DNA from: CAYMCQ01 sp964389025 | Lineage (GTDB): Bacteria > Verrucomicrobiota > Verrucomicrobiia > Limisphaerales > CAYMCQ01 | Direction: 5' to 3' | DNA: 64,000 nucleotides | NCBI GenBank assembly: GCA_964389025.1 | Contig: CAYMCQ010000010.1 | Location: 1 to 64,000 of the forward strand | Shown here: one piece after another, positions 28,026 through 37,155 of the stretch | How the letters are laid out: each line of letters opens with the position of its first letter | Numbering within the stretch: position 1 is the first letter of the stretch | Program-made: the position numbers and the translations under genes | Notes under the pieces: model-generated | Databases searched by the model: none | Told to the model about the DNA's origin: nothing | What the model saw: the letters and a program-made list of their open reading frames with translations, nothing else

Positions 28026-29307
28026 TTACGGGGTCTTTTGAGGCGAAAGATTTGCTGGTGACGCCGTAAAGAGAGACGGAAGCAGAACTTTTTTTTGCGC
28101 CACTGGCTTTCGTTTGCCCTGCGGCAACGGACTTGAGGTCATGGATGAATTCGCCGACTGATTGCTCGTGGTTCACAGTCACAATCATGTGAATCGAAGG
28201 CGGAGTTTTCTGACGGTCAATGCGCCAGCCTTTTTTCTCCAGCGCGGTGGCGACGGAAAAAATGTCCAGCTTGCGCGACGAGAAACAGAAGACTCCCATG
28301 TCCGGCTTGCCGATGATCTCAAAGCCGGCAGACTTGATCCCAGCGAACAATTTGTCGCGCAGACGCAGGGTTTTTTTGACGAGGTCCAGATAGCCGCTTT
28401 CGCCAAGCAACATCAACCCGGCCCACGACGCGGCAATAACTCCGCCGGAGCGCGTGCCGAGCATCGCGGGCGAAGCGTAGGCGCCGCCAAGCCAGTCCGG
28501 TTGCGCGAAGAATTGGAAACGGCGCAGCGCGGCGTCCCGGTAGAGAATCACTGACGCGCCCTTCGGAGCGAAGCCGTATTTGTGAAGGTCGGCGGAAATG
28601 GAGGTCACGCCGGGAACGGAAAAATCAAACGGCAGAACTTTGTGGCCGAGCTTTCGCATGAACGGCAGGAACGCGCCGCCGAGACACGCGTCCACGTGCA
28701 GGCCGATCCGTTTTTGCTTCGCGATTTTTCCGAGCGCGGCGATCGGGTCAACCATGCCATACGGATACGACGGCGCAGAGGCGACGAGCAGCGCGGTCTT
28801 TTTGGAAACGGCGCGAGCGACCTCGCTTGGCTCAAGTCGGAAATCTTTGTTCAACGGAATTGTGACCGGCTCCAAATCAAAATAGTGCGCGGCCTTGTAA
28901 AACGCCGGATGGCCACTGGCAGGAATGATGATTTGCGGACGGCGGATTTTCGGATTGCGGCTACGAAACCGATCGCGGTGCGCCTTGACCGCCAGCAAGA
29001 TGCTTTCTGTGCCGCCGGAAGTCATCGTGCCAGCAGCCTTGTCGCCGCCGCCCAAAAGATTTGCGCAGATGGAAACGACCTCTCTTTCAAGGTGGCCGAG
29101 ACTCGGAAAAGCGGCGGGACTGAGCGCGTTCTCGGCGAAAAACATTTTGTAAACGTCGAGCAGCCGCTGCGTGTGTTTTTCTCCGGCGTGATAGACGAGG
29201 CTCCACGTGCGGCCGCGTTTCCATTGCGCGTCAGCGCGCCTGGCGTCGGCCAGCAGCTTGAAAAGTTTTGCTGGAGCGACGCCGGTTTTTGGAAGTTGCG
29301 TTGGCAT
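27988..29307 (-). CDS. PLP-dependent lyase/decarboxylase, sphingosine-phosphate-lyase-like
   Basis: A 439-residue fold-type I PLP enzyme of the group II decarboxylase / S1P lyase family. The nucleotide is held by TMTSGGTESILLAV (about 90) and GLHVDACLGGAFLPF (about 200). The Schiff-base lysine is Lys243 in SADLHKYGFAPKGAS, a sequence characteristic of S1P lyase-like enzymes. The C-terminal 60 residues include an Ala/Lys/Ser-rich low-complexity stretch. Family members cleave phosphorylated long-chain bases or decarboxylate amino acids. In an envelope-polysaccharide locus either a lipid-linked or an aminoacyl substrate is possible. It overlaps both neighbours, showing a single transcription unit. 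Confidence 0.82.
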   Translation of the reverse strand: MPTQLPKTGVAPAKLFKLLADARRADAQWKRGRTWSLVYHAGEKHTQRLLDVYKMFFAENALSPAAFPSLGHLEREVVSICANLLGGGDKAAGTMTSGGTESILLAVKAHRDRFRSRNPKIRRPQIIIPASGHPAFYKAAHYFDLEPVTIPLNKDFRLEPSEVARAVSKKTALLVASAPSYPYGMVDPIAALGKIAKQKRIGLHVDACLGGAFLPFMRKLGHKVLPFDFSVPGVTSISADLHKYGFAPKGASVILYRDAALRRFQFFAQPDWLGGAYASPAMLGTRSGGVIAASWAGLMLLGESGYLDLVKKTLRLRDKLFAGIKSAGFEIIGKPDMGVFCFSSRKLDIFSVATALEKKGWRIDRQKTPPSIHMIVTVNHEQSVGEFIHDLKSVAAGQTKASGAKKSSASVSLYGVTSKSFASKDPVNALYRAMESVYD

Positions 29308-30287
29308 CAGTGTGCGGGTGTAGCGGCGCTTTGTGAGCGCCGTTGAATCGTGTGACGGTCACGGAGCGCTGCTACAATGAACTTTTGATGGAACATTTCG
29401 GCAATGATTCCCAGCGCGTGGCGTTTGTCGCTCGCGGAAAGCTCCTTCGGAGGCCCGAACGGCGTGTTGTTCACGTCCACGATGAAAAGTTTGCGGGTGG
29501 CGTTGTCGCGAAGGATGTCCATGCCGCCGTAGTCCAGTCCGAACGCGCGACCAAATCTGACGATGAGTTCCAGTTCTTCGCGGGAAAAAATTTCCTCGGT
29601 GCGATGCAGTTCCACGCGGTCGTTGATGTCCGCAAAACGCGCGCCGAGCTTGCGGTATTTGACATAGACCACCGGGAGCGTGTCGCGATAAAACGGCGCG
29701 CGCAAGTCCACGATCTCGCCGTCGTTGACGGTGTTGTCAATCAAGCGCTGGTAAACGTAGCCCGGCTCGGCCTTCGCGATCGGGCAGTTGAGAACGACGC
29801 CGTCGTGTTTCGCGTTGAGGACGGATTTGCGGACGCACGAGCCGCGATGCGTCGTGGGGTCAACGCGCAACGCGTATCCGGAAACTTTTTCAAACACTTC
29901 CTCGATGCGGTCTTTGCCGATGTTCGAGCAATGGCCGTTCAGAAATTGTCCGGGATTCTGCCGCACAAGTTCAGAATCGTCGCGCACCGTGGTGTCCCTC
30001 CACGCCATGCCGAGATGCGGGCGCGTGGTTTCGCGAGTCAATCGAACGCCGAGAATCATCGCCAGCTTCCTGAGTTCGTAGCCGACTTCGCCGGGCATCT
30101 CCGGCGTGCAAAGCAATGTGCGACCGGCAAAAGTGTTTTGCAGCCAGCGGAAAATCAGGATCGGCTTGAACAACCAGACGCCGAGGAAGCGCGTGGGAAA
30201 TCGCTGGTCGAGCTTGTAATGAAAATTTTCCAGCTTGTAGCGGCGGATGCCGAACTTGCGGAAAATGGTTTTGATGACGTTCGTCAT
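29307..30287 (-). CDS. ATP-grasp-like protein
   Basis: A 326-residue protein whose C-terminal part resembles the ATP-grasp metal-binding region: LIVRFGRAFGLDYGGMDILRD followed by KLFIVDVNNTPFGPP, with D and N placed as in the acidic Mg2+ site. The central part contains NCPIAKAEPGYVYQRLID, comparable to the ATP-grasp lysine/glutamate pair. ATP-grasp enzymes form amide, thioester or ester bonds through acyl-phosphate intermediates, which would fit a polysaccharide-modification locus. It overlaps the ABC ATPase gene by 4 bases (ATGA) and the PLP gene by 1 base. Confidence 0.6.
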   Translation of the reverse strand: MTNVIKTIFRKFGIRRYKLENFHYKLDQRFPTRFLGVWLFKPILIFRWLQNTFAGRTLLCTPEMPGEVGYELRKLAMILGVRLTRETTRPHLGMAWRDTTVRDDSELVRQNPGQFLNGHCSNIGKDRIEEVFEKVSGYALRVDPTTHRGSCVRKSVLNAKHDGVVLNCPIAKAEPGYVYQRLIDNTVNDGEIVDLRAPFYRDTLPVVYVKYRKLGARFADINDRVELHRTEEIFSREELELIVRFGRAFGLDYGGMDILRDNATRKLFIVDVNNTPFGPPKELSASDKRHALGIIAEMFHQKFIVAALRDRHTIQRRSQSAATPAH

Positions 30288-31609
30288 TTGGACGCAAGCT
30301 GCGACTGTTTTTGCGGCTCGGTTACCTGATGATGCCAGCGATGGCTGACGACGAACAGGCCGCGTTGCTGATCCATCCCGATGCCGGTCTTGTAAACGTC
30401 GGTTGGCGCGATTTCGAAGGTGACCACTTCGGGCAGTTGCAGAATCGTTTCCACCGCCGGGCGGAAAATTTTCAAATCAATCAGGTAACGTCCGCCGACC
30501 AGCGGCAGGCTGTTGATCGTGAGGTCGAGATGCCCGACGCGCGCCAGTTCCTCGATGGGATAACCGCTGATGGGCATGTTGCTCAACCGGCAGACCTCGT
30601 AGCCGAGATGCGTCTTGATGCTGACCATGAACGACACCGCGCCACGCGCAAAACTGCCGTCGCACTCGTAATGCATCCGCAACGTGAAACCGCCGTTCGT
30701 GTCCAGGTGCTGGAGCGGTTGGCTATCGAGGCCGAACATCTCCACGCCGGTCACGCGGATGCGCGCGTCCGCGGGCTGACGCTCCAGGATTTCAGTCGCG
30801 ACGCTGAACCCAAGAAATTCGCTCCGGCCTTTTTGCGCGCCGTGAAGGTAGCGAGAAATAACTTCCTCGGTCGTGCCATCGTGCCGCAAGTTTCCTTGCT
30901 CAAGCAGGATGGCTCGCGTGCAAAGTTTCTGGACGGCGGCGAGGTTGTGGCTGACGAACAGGATCGTGCGACCCGAGCGGGAAACATCAGCCATTTTGCC
31001 GAGACATTTTTTCTGAAACTGGATGTCGCCGACGGCAAGGACTTCATCCACAAGCAAAATTTCCGGCTCAAGAAACGCCGCCACGCCGAACGCCAGCCGC
31101 ATATACATGCCGCTGGAATAATGTTTCACCGGCGTGTCCAAAAATTTTTCCACTTCGGAAAACGCCACGATCTCGTCGAACTTGCGGTTGATCTCCGCCT
31201 TGCTCATGCCGAGGATTGCGCCATTGAGATAAATGTTTTCACGTCCGGTCAGTTCCTGGTGAAAGCCAGTGCCGACTTCGAGCAAACCGGCCATGCGCCC
31301 GCGAATGCGCACCTCACCCTCGGTCGGCTCGGTGATGCGGCTGAGTATTTTCAGGAGCGTGGATTTGCCAGCGCCGTTGCGGCCAACGATGCCGAGCACT
31401 TCGCCGGGCTGCACGTCGAAGGAAACATTTTTCAGGGCCCAGATGTGGTCGGCTTCACCGTTGCCGCCGGACTTTGTTTTTCCCCCGAACAATCCGGCGA
31501 CAGAGCGCGCCGCGTGAGTGATGTGGTCGCGCAACGTGTCGTGCCCGAGCGACGCGCCGAGGCGATAGCGCTTGCTCAGACCGCGAACTGAAATGATGGG
31601 CGCGGGCAT
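30284..31609 (-). CDS. ABC transporter ATPase, Wzt-type polysaccharide exporter
   Basis: A 441-residue ATPase. Met 31609 is used because the upstream extension runs through repeat DNA. It has Walker A GIVGRNGAGKST (about 77), signature YSSGMYMRLAFGVA (about 175), Walker B EILLVDEVLAVGD and a switch histidine in LFVSHNLAAV. A C-terminal domain of about 160 residues (from about 275) matches the Wzt carbohydrate-recognition type, which selects the finished O-antigen. It pairs with the permease at 31772. The presence of both Wzy/Wza/Wzc and ABC-dependent export genes suggests two polymers or a hybrid system. Confidence 0.93.
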   Translation of the reverse strand: MPAPIISVRGLSKRYRLGASLGHDTLRDHITHAARSVAGLFGGKTKSGGNGEADHIWALKNVSFDVQPGEVLGIVGRNGAGKSTLLKILSRITEPTEGEVRIRGRMAGLLEVGTGFHQELTGRENIYLNGAILGMSKAEINRKFDEIVAFSEVEKFLDTPVKHYSSGMYMRLAFGVAAFLEPEILLVDEVLAVGDIQFQKKCLGKMADVSRSGRTILFVSHNLAAVQKLCTRAILLEQGNLRHDGTTEEVISRYLHGAQKGRSEFLGFSVATEILERQPADARIRVTGVEMFGLDSQPLQHLDTNGGFTLRMHYECDGSFARGAVSFMVSIKTHLGYEVCRLSNMPISGYPIEELARVGHLDLTINSLPLVGGRYLIDLKIFRPAVETILQLPEVVTFEIAPTDVYKTGIGMDQQRGLFVVSHRWHHQVTEPQKQSQLASK

Positions 31610-31620
31610 GGGGTTAAATT

Positions 31621-31774
31621 CCAAACACCAAACACCAAACACCAAATAAACACCAACCACTAAAGTCCAAATCCCGGGCCAAGGGCAACCTGCCGCCGCC
31701 GAAATATCGGCCACGGAAGCTTTTGTGAACTTGGAAGTCCTTTGGTGTTTGGTGTTTGGCGTTTGGTGTTTTCA
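31621..31774. repeat. heptad inverted repeat (CCAAACA) between ABC genes
   Basis: The gap between the ABC ATPase and permease genes is bracketed by tandem heptads in opposite orientation: CCAAACA units at 31621-31656 and TGTTTGG units at 31741-31771. The permease TGA stop lies at the edge of the right arm. The arms could pair to a long hairpin around an 84-base centre. Confidence 0.85.
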
Positions 31775-32620
31775 AATGATGTCGGCAAAAGTTTTTTCCG
31801 TGCTGCGAAAATAAATCGCGCCCGTCACGAGCAGCACGGCCACGATTCCCACTCCAGCCCACAGCCCGGCCCAGTTCGGCTCGAACGCCGCGCCAAAGAT
31901 GCACCAGCGAAAACCGTCAATGATCCCGACGAGCGGATTCAGACCGACCCATCCGCCCCAGCGCCTGTAAAGTTCGTCCGACAGATAGCCGACCGGACTG
32001 ATGTAAATCCCCATGCGCACGATGAACGGCACGATGTATTTCACGTCGCGATATTTCACGTTGAGCGCGCTGAACCAGAATCCAGCCGCGAGCGATGCGA
32101 AAAATATCAGCGCGAAAAACACCGGCAGCAGCAATATGTATGGCGTGACCGGAATGTGATACAAAACCATCAGCAACAGCAGCAGTCCCAGTGCGATGAG
32201 AAAATCCACCGTGCCGCTCAACACCGCGCTCATGGGAATGATCAACCGCGGAAAATAGATTTTCGTGATCATGTTTTGCGACGCGATGAGGGAGTTGCTG
32301 CTTTCGCTCAACGCATTGGCAAAGAACAGCCACGGCACCAGCGCGGCAAAACTGAAGATCGGGAACGGCATGTCTTTTGTGTCCACCTTCGCGATCTTGC
32401 CGAAGATGACCGTGAACACGACCATGATGAGCAGCGGTTGCAAGACCGCCCACGCGACGCCGATGTAGGTCTGCTTGTAACGGATGAGGACGTTGCGCCA
32501 CGAGAGCATCAGGAACAGCTCGCGATATTGCCAAAGCTCGCGCAGATTCAGCGCGGCCAGCCCGCGCCGCGGGCGGATCACGCGGTCATAAGTCCCAAGT
32601 TCAGTGGCGGACGAGTTCAT
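31772..32620 (-). CDS. ABC transporter permease, Wzm-type
   Basis: A 282-residue ABC-2 type permease with six predicted helices. Typical features are the amphipathic start REL WQYRELFLMLSWRNVLIRY with basic residues, then TYIGVAWAVLQPLLIMVVF (helix 1), LSWRN-type cytoplasmic coupling and the late SPVGYLSDELY segment. It works with the Wzt-like ATPase immediately downstream to move undecaprenyl-linked polysaccharide across the inner membrane. The order permease then ATPase, separated by a repeat-filled gap of 162 bases, is usual apart from the repeat. Confidence 0.92.
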   Translation of the reverse strand: MNSSATELGTYDRVIRPRRGLAALNLRELWQYRELFLMLSWRNVLIRYKQTYIGVAWAVLQPLLIMVVFTVIFGKIAKVDTKDMPFPIFSFAALVPWLFFANALSESSNSLIASQNMITKIYFPRLIIPMSAVLSGTVDFLIALGLLLLLMVLYHIPVTPYILLLPVFFALIFFASLAAGFWFSALNVKYRDVKYIVPFIVRMGIYISPVGYLSDELYRRWGGWVGLNPLVGIIDGFRWCIFGAAFEPNWAGLWAGVGIVAVLLVTGAIYFRSTEKTFADII

Positions 32621-32634
32621 TTCTCTTTCGGTGA

Positions 32635-32695
32635 CCCCTCACCCCGGCCCTCTCCCCATCCGATGGGGAGAGGGTGGCGTTTCGCCGGGTGAGGG
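32635..32695. repeat. palindromic element (CTCTCCCCATC...GGGGAGAG)
   Basis: An intergenic palindrome built around CCCTCTCCCCATCCGATGGGGAGAGGG, with CCCTCACCC and GGGTGAGGG as outer arms. It belongs to the same family as the element at 38679-38742, which lies inside a gene. The rest of the gap 32696-32819 shows nothing I can name. Confidence 0.85.
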
Positions 32696-32819
32696 CACGC
32701 AACAATCATGTTTGAGCGTATAAAAGCGAGTGTGCAGTGTGCAATAGCCGTGTGGTCGTGACAATCTTTAACTGCCTCGCAGATTTAAGCGACTGAGACA
32801 ACTCCGATTGCTGCGCTGA

Positions 32820-35800
32820 TCAGGGCGCGAGCCAGGCACGATACCACCGCTGTCCCTCGTTCAGGCTGTTCGTGTCCGTGAAATGGATGAAGCCGCTGGC
32901 GTCTTCGTTGGTCATGATCGAAATCCAGTCCGGCAGGTTCGTGGAAAGCTGGATCACGCGCTTACCGCCCGCATGCCCGATCAGCCGAGTTTGAAAAACG
33001 CCGACGCCGTTGCTGTTGCCTTCGAGAAACATGTTCAGGAATTTCAATTCCGAATCCAGATACAATTCCGCAATCTCGCTTGTGACTGAACCGATCGCAT
33101 TGGTGACGAGCACGCGGTAAGCGCCCTCGTTGGCAGATTGGAAGTTGGGGATTGTCAGTGACGATCCGGCCGCACCGCTGATGCCAGCCGATTTGAAGAA
33201 CCATTGATAGCCAGCTGACCCATCGGCCACGACTGTCAAGGTCACATTGCTGCCAGCCGGAACGGTCTGGCTTTGGGGTTGCGTCATGATGTTCGGAGGA
33301 TTAATAAAGAACACCGAGAGACCGGCGGGCGGCGAACTGGTTACACTGCCGAAGATGTTTGTGACAGCGACGGTATAACTTGCTGCATCGTTGCCCTTCA
33401 CATTGCTTAGAACCAGGTTTGGTGTCGTTGCTCCTGACGCGTTGCCGCCATCGTTCAAAACGAAACCGTTTTTCAGCCATTGATAACTCAAAGGCTGTTC
33501 TCCGGTCGCGCTCACGGTGAAACTTGCAATCGTTCCTGCGCAGTTCGTGCGGGACGACGGGAGAGCGGTGATTGTCGGCGAATCAAGCACCGTCAGCGTC
33601 GCGGGCAAACTAGTCGTGCCGCCGCCAGTGGTTGAAACGACGACGGTGTAACTGCCATCGTTGGTGGTTTGCACGTCGCTCAAAATCAAAGTTGCCGTGT
33701 TCGCCCCCGAGACGTTGCCGCCATCCGTCAGATTCACTCCGTCCTTCTGCCATTGATAACCCAGCGACATAAATGGAGGCGCGACGGCATTCACAGTGAA
33801 GGTAGCAATTGTTTTCACGAGGTTCGTGCGGCTGAGGGGTTGCGAAACAATCAACGGCGGCGCGGTTATCAAGTTTGTCGCGAGCGCGACACAGCGGTAT
33901 CCTCGCCGAGCAATCGCAATGACATTCGACAAACCCGGCGGAACATAGGTCCAGTTACGATACCAATCCCACGCGACCACCGTCCCGTCGCGCTTAAGCG
34001 CCATGTGATCAGCGATCCCCACCACGTTCGACAATCCCGCTGGAACTTCGCCGCGGGCAAAGCCCCAGGCGACCACGGTGCCGTCCGTTTTCACAGCCCA
34101 ACTGTTTTGGCCATCCGCCGCAATTGCCACGACATTTGCAGCGTCGTCTGGAGCTAACGATGGATCATAGTCGGGGTCATAGCCCTCATCGCTACCGTCG
34201 TAACCCCAGCCGACCACCTTGCCGTTGGACTTCAGCGCCAGACTGTGAGACTGGCCCGCCGCGATTTTCGTCACCCCACTCAATGATGACGGGGGAGTGT
34301 CCTGGCCCCAATCATATTCAGGTTGATAGTCTTCAGGATCTGCCGGGTGCAAGCCCCACCCGACGACTTTGCCGTTGGATCTCAGTGCCAGGCTGTATTC
34401 TTCACCTCCCGTGACCGCTATGGCGTTCGTAAGATTGGCCGGAACATCTTCATAACCTGCGTCACCCCACTGGACAACACTGCCGCCAGCCTTCACTGCC
34501 AGACTGTGATACGAACCTGCTCCTATGGCCACCGCGTTCGTCAGGCCTGCGGGAACATCAGTCTGCCCGCTGTAGTTGCCACCCCATGCAACCACTTTGC
34601 CGTCAGCCTTGAGAGCCATGCTGTGGTAATAGCCTGCGGCAATCTTCGTCACGTTCGTTAGACCGAATGGAACATCGGTAAGGCTGGAAGTGTAAGTGTC
34701 CCATTGAACGACCGTCGTCACATGTGGAATGGTGCCCACGAACAATAAAGCGTTGGAACTTGTCATCGTTCCGTAAACGTTGCTGACCACGACGGAATAA
34801 AAGCCCGCGTCGCTCGGCGAGACATTCGTGAGCGTCAAACTGGAATCCGTTGCGCTGGTAATTGGGTTGCCGTTAAAAAGCCATTGATAGGAAAGCGGCG
34901 CCGTGCCTATTGCTGCCACTGTGAGAGTTGCGCTACATCCCACAGAAACCGCCTGGCCAACAGGCTGTGCAACGATCAATGGGTCGCCAAACGTAAGTCG
35001 TGCTACGCAGCTGGTTGTCGAACCAAGGCCATTGGTGATTACCACATCGTAGTCTCCCTGATCGCTTCTCTGAACGTTGGAGATGGTCAAGGTAGCTGAA
35101 TTTGCGGCGGACATGTTGCTGCTCTCATTCAAATAAGCGCCGTCCTTCCGCCACTGATAATTAAAAGGTGCTGAACCAACAACCGTCACAAGGAATGTAG
35201 CGAGAGTATTTGCAAGGTTAGTCCGCCCCACCGGCTGTGTCACGATAGTCGGCGTCATGGAAATCACCGTCAAGGTAGCGGGCAAACTGGTGATGCTTTT
35301 AAGTTGGTCGGCAATGGTCACAGTATAATTCGCAACGTCTGAATCTTGCACGTTGCTGAGGGTCAAACTTGTTGTGGTTGCTCCCGAGACGTTGCCGCCA
35401 TCTGTCAAATTCGTTCCGTTCTTTCTCCATTGATATGAGAATGGAGCCGAACCAGAAACGGACACGGTAAAAGTCACCGAACCGCCAGCACCGTTGGTTT
35501 GGCTGTTTGGCTGAACCAGAATTGACGGTGGAACCGGCACAACTGTCAGAACCGCATCCGGGCTGATTGCCGTGCCGAAGGCATTCGTCACCAAGAGCGT
35601 ATAGATGCCCGCATCCCCGATCTGCACATTGTAAATTGTATAGTTTTGATTTGTCGCGCCCGCGATGTTGCCGCCATTTTTTCGCCATTGATATGCCAGT
35701 GGTGGAGTGCCGTCGGCTTGAATCCAGAACGTTGCCGTTTGGCCGACGTTCACCGCTTTGTTTGTCGGTTGAATGAGAATAAACGGCGGAACCGGCACAA

Positions 35801-36959
35801 CCGTCAGAAGAGCATTTGAACTGGTCACCGAGCCGAGTGAATTCGTAATGAGAACCGCGTAAGTCCCGGAATGATTAGTCTGCGCATTGGCTATTGTATA
35901 ACTTGAGTTCGTCGCGCCAGATATTGCGCTGTTGTTTTTCCGCCATTGATACGTCAAAGGATGACTGCCAGTGGCGAGAACATCCAATGTTACGGTTTGG
36001 CCTACACCAGTGGTTTGATTTGCGGGTTGAACAACAATCGCCGGGGGCGAATCCTTCACAAGCGCCAAACTGCAAGCAGCTCCCGCCGCCACTGCCACAA
36101 CATCGCTCAATCCCTCGGGCACAGTCGTCTGACCGGAGGAGTTCAGTCCCCATGCGACCACCGTTCCGTTCGATTTCAATGCCAAAGCGTGCCACGTGCC
36201 CGCTGCAATCGCGACCCCATTAGTCAGATCCACTGGCACATTTCCGGTCCCATTATAGGTGCAGCCCCACGTTGCGACTCTGCCGTCTGCTTTTAATGCC
36301 AAGCCGTATTGAAAATCAGATGCGATCGCTACCACGTTGCTCAAATCTGCTGGCGTATCAATTCCACAGCCAGACCAGGCAAGTCCCCACATGACAACTG
36401 TCCCATTTGATTTCAGCGCGATACCATTGTCTTCACCTGTCTCGATGGCTACCACGTTGCTCAAACCGGGCGGCACACAAGTTTCGCAGTTTAGACCTAA
36501 GCCCCATGCTGCTACCGTTCCGTCCTGCTTCAAAGCTAGGCTGAAGCCTGGCCCAGCCGATATTGCGACGACATTGCTCAATCCTGAAGGCACAGGAGAT
36601 GGATTATAGCCCCATTGCACGACTCTTCCGTCGGCTTTCAATGCCAGACTATGCTCCGTGCCTCCAGCAATCGCCACCGCGTTCGTTAAATTCGGGGGAA
36701 CATTGCACTGGCCATTCCAGTTGCCGCCCCACGCGACCACTTTGCCGTCGGACTTTAAAGCAAGATTGTGAAAGGAAGCAGAGGCAACCGCCACCACGTT
36801 CGTTAAACCTGCTGGAACAGTTGCTTCGCCATAAGTATTGCCGCCCCACGCGACCACTCTGCTCGCGCCGAAAGCATTTCCCGCCATCATCACGCCGACC
36901 AAATTCAGCGCGATGATTTGCAGCGCACGGGCAATCTTTCTGAAAGATGATTTGTTCAC
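32820..36959 (-). CDS. giant secreted RCC1/Ig-like repeat protein
   Basis: About 1379 residues from a GTG at 36959 that gives a clean signal peptide (SFRKIARALQIIALNLVGVMMAGNAFGA). An alternative TTG start at 37034 reads through a 14-C tract. The layout is regular: seven RCC1-like propeller blades (about 33-300, each VVAWG...VPxGLTNVVAIA...SLALK), five Ig-like domains (about 305-740, each QPxxQT...YQWRKNG...SYTV.VTN), seven more RCC1 blades (about 748-1030), three more Ig-like domains (about 1033-1300) and an 80-residue tail. Two seven-bladed propellers joined by Ig arms suggest an extracellular adhesin or matrix protein. No anchoring motif such as PEP-CTERM or a type IX sorting domain is visible at the C-terminus. 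Confidence 0.88.
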   Translation of the reverse strand: MNKSSFRKIARALQIIALNLVGVMMAGNAFGASRVVAWGGNTYGEATVPAGLTNVVAVASASFHNLALKSDGKVVAWGGNWNGQCNVPPNLTNAVAIAGGTEHSLALKADGRVVQWGYNPSPVPSGLSNVVAISAGPGFSLALKQDGTVAAWGLGLNCETCVPPGLSNVVAIETGEDNGIALKSNGTVVMWGLAWSGCGIDTPADLSNVVAIASDFQYGLALKADGRVATWGCTYNGTGNVPVDLTNGVAIAAGTWHALALKSNGTVVAWGLNSSGQTTVPEGLSDVVAVAAGAACSLALVKDSPPAIVVQPANQTTGVGQTVTLDVLATGSHPLTYQWRKNNSAISGATNSSYTIANAQTNHSGTYAVLITNSLGSVTSSNALLTVVPVPPFILIQPTNKAVNVGQTATFWIQADGTPPLAYQWRKNGGNIAGATNQNYTIYNVQIGDAGIYTLLVTNAFGTAISPDAVLTVVPVPPSILVQPNSQTNGAGGSVTFTVSVSGSAPFSYQWRKNGTNLTDGGNVSGATTTSLTLSNVQDSDVANYTVTIADQLKSITSLPATLTVISMTPTIVTQPVGRTNLANTLATFLVTVVGSAPFNYQWRKDGAYLNESSNMSAANSATLTISNVQRSDQGDYDVVITNGLGSTTSCVARLTFGDPLIVAQPVGQAVSVGCSATLTVAAIGTAPLSYQWLFNGNPITSATDSSLTLTNVSPSDAGFYSVVVSNVYGTMTSSNALLFVGTIPHVTTVVQWDTYTSSLTDVPFGLTNVTKIAAGYYHSMALKADGKVVAWGGNYSGQTDVPAGLTNAVAIGAGSYHSLAVKAGGSVVQWGDAGYEDVPANLTNAIAVTGGEEYSLALRSNGKVVGWGLHPADPEDYQPEYDWGQDTPPSSLSGVTKIAAGQSHSLALKSNGKVVGWGYDGSDEGYDPDYDPSLAPDDAANVVAIAADGQNSWAVKTDGTVVAWGFARGEVPAGLSNVVGIADHMALKRDGTVVAWDWYRNWTYVPPGLSNVIAIARRGYRCVALATNLITAPPLIVSQPLSRTNLVKTIATFTVNAVAPPFMSLGYQWQKDGVNLTDGGNVSGANTATLILSDVQTTNDGSYTVVVSTTGGGTTSLPATLTVLDSPTITALPSSRTNCAGTIASFTVSATGEQPLSYQWLKNGFVLNDGGNASGATTPNLVLSNVKGNDAASYTVAVTNIFGSVTSSPPAGLSVFFINPPNIMTQPQSQTVPAGSNVTLTVVADGSAGYQWFFKSAGISGAAGSSLTIPNFQSANEGAYRVLVTNAIGSVTSEIAELYLDSELKFLNMFLEGNSNGVGVFQTRLIGHAGGKRVIQLSTNLPDWISIMTNEDASGFIHFTDTNSLNEGQRWYRAWLAP

Positions 36960-37006
36960 CAAAGCCTCGGCGAATTCTATTTCATAGGTTTCCCAAAAAT
37001 GTGAAT

Positions 37007-37020
37007 GGGGGGGGGGGGGG
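37007..37020. repeat. homopolymer tract of 14 G (C on the minus strand)
   Basis: Fourteen uninterrupted G bases between the divergent RCC1/Ig gene and the HAD gene. On the minus strand it is a poly-C tract 48-61 bases ahead of the preferred GTG start, or within the coding sequence if the TTG at 37034 is used. Tracts of this length are prone to slippage. Confidence 0.95.
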
Positions 37021-37155
37021 AATGTCGAGGACAAAATTCGTGTTTTTCCGGCGCAAACTATTGCCGCCGCGCGTATTATTCGGAATTGAATGATCCGTCG
37101 CCGTCCGTATCATCAGCAGGAAAAAAATTCCGGCGAACAATCCTTGCCGGCACGA

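Noticed and set aside
31621..31774. CRISPR array suggested by regular short repeats
   Set aside because: Units are only 7 bases with no spacers and appear in both orientations. No cas gene is present.
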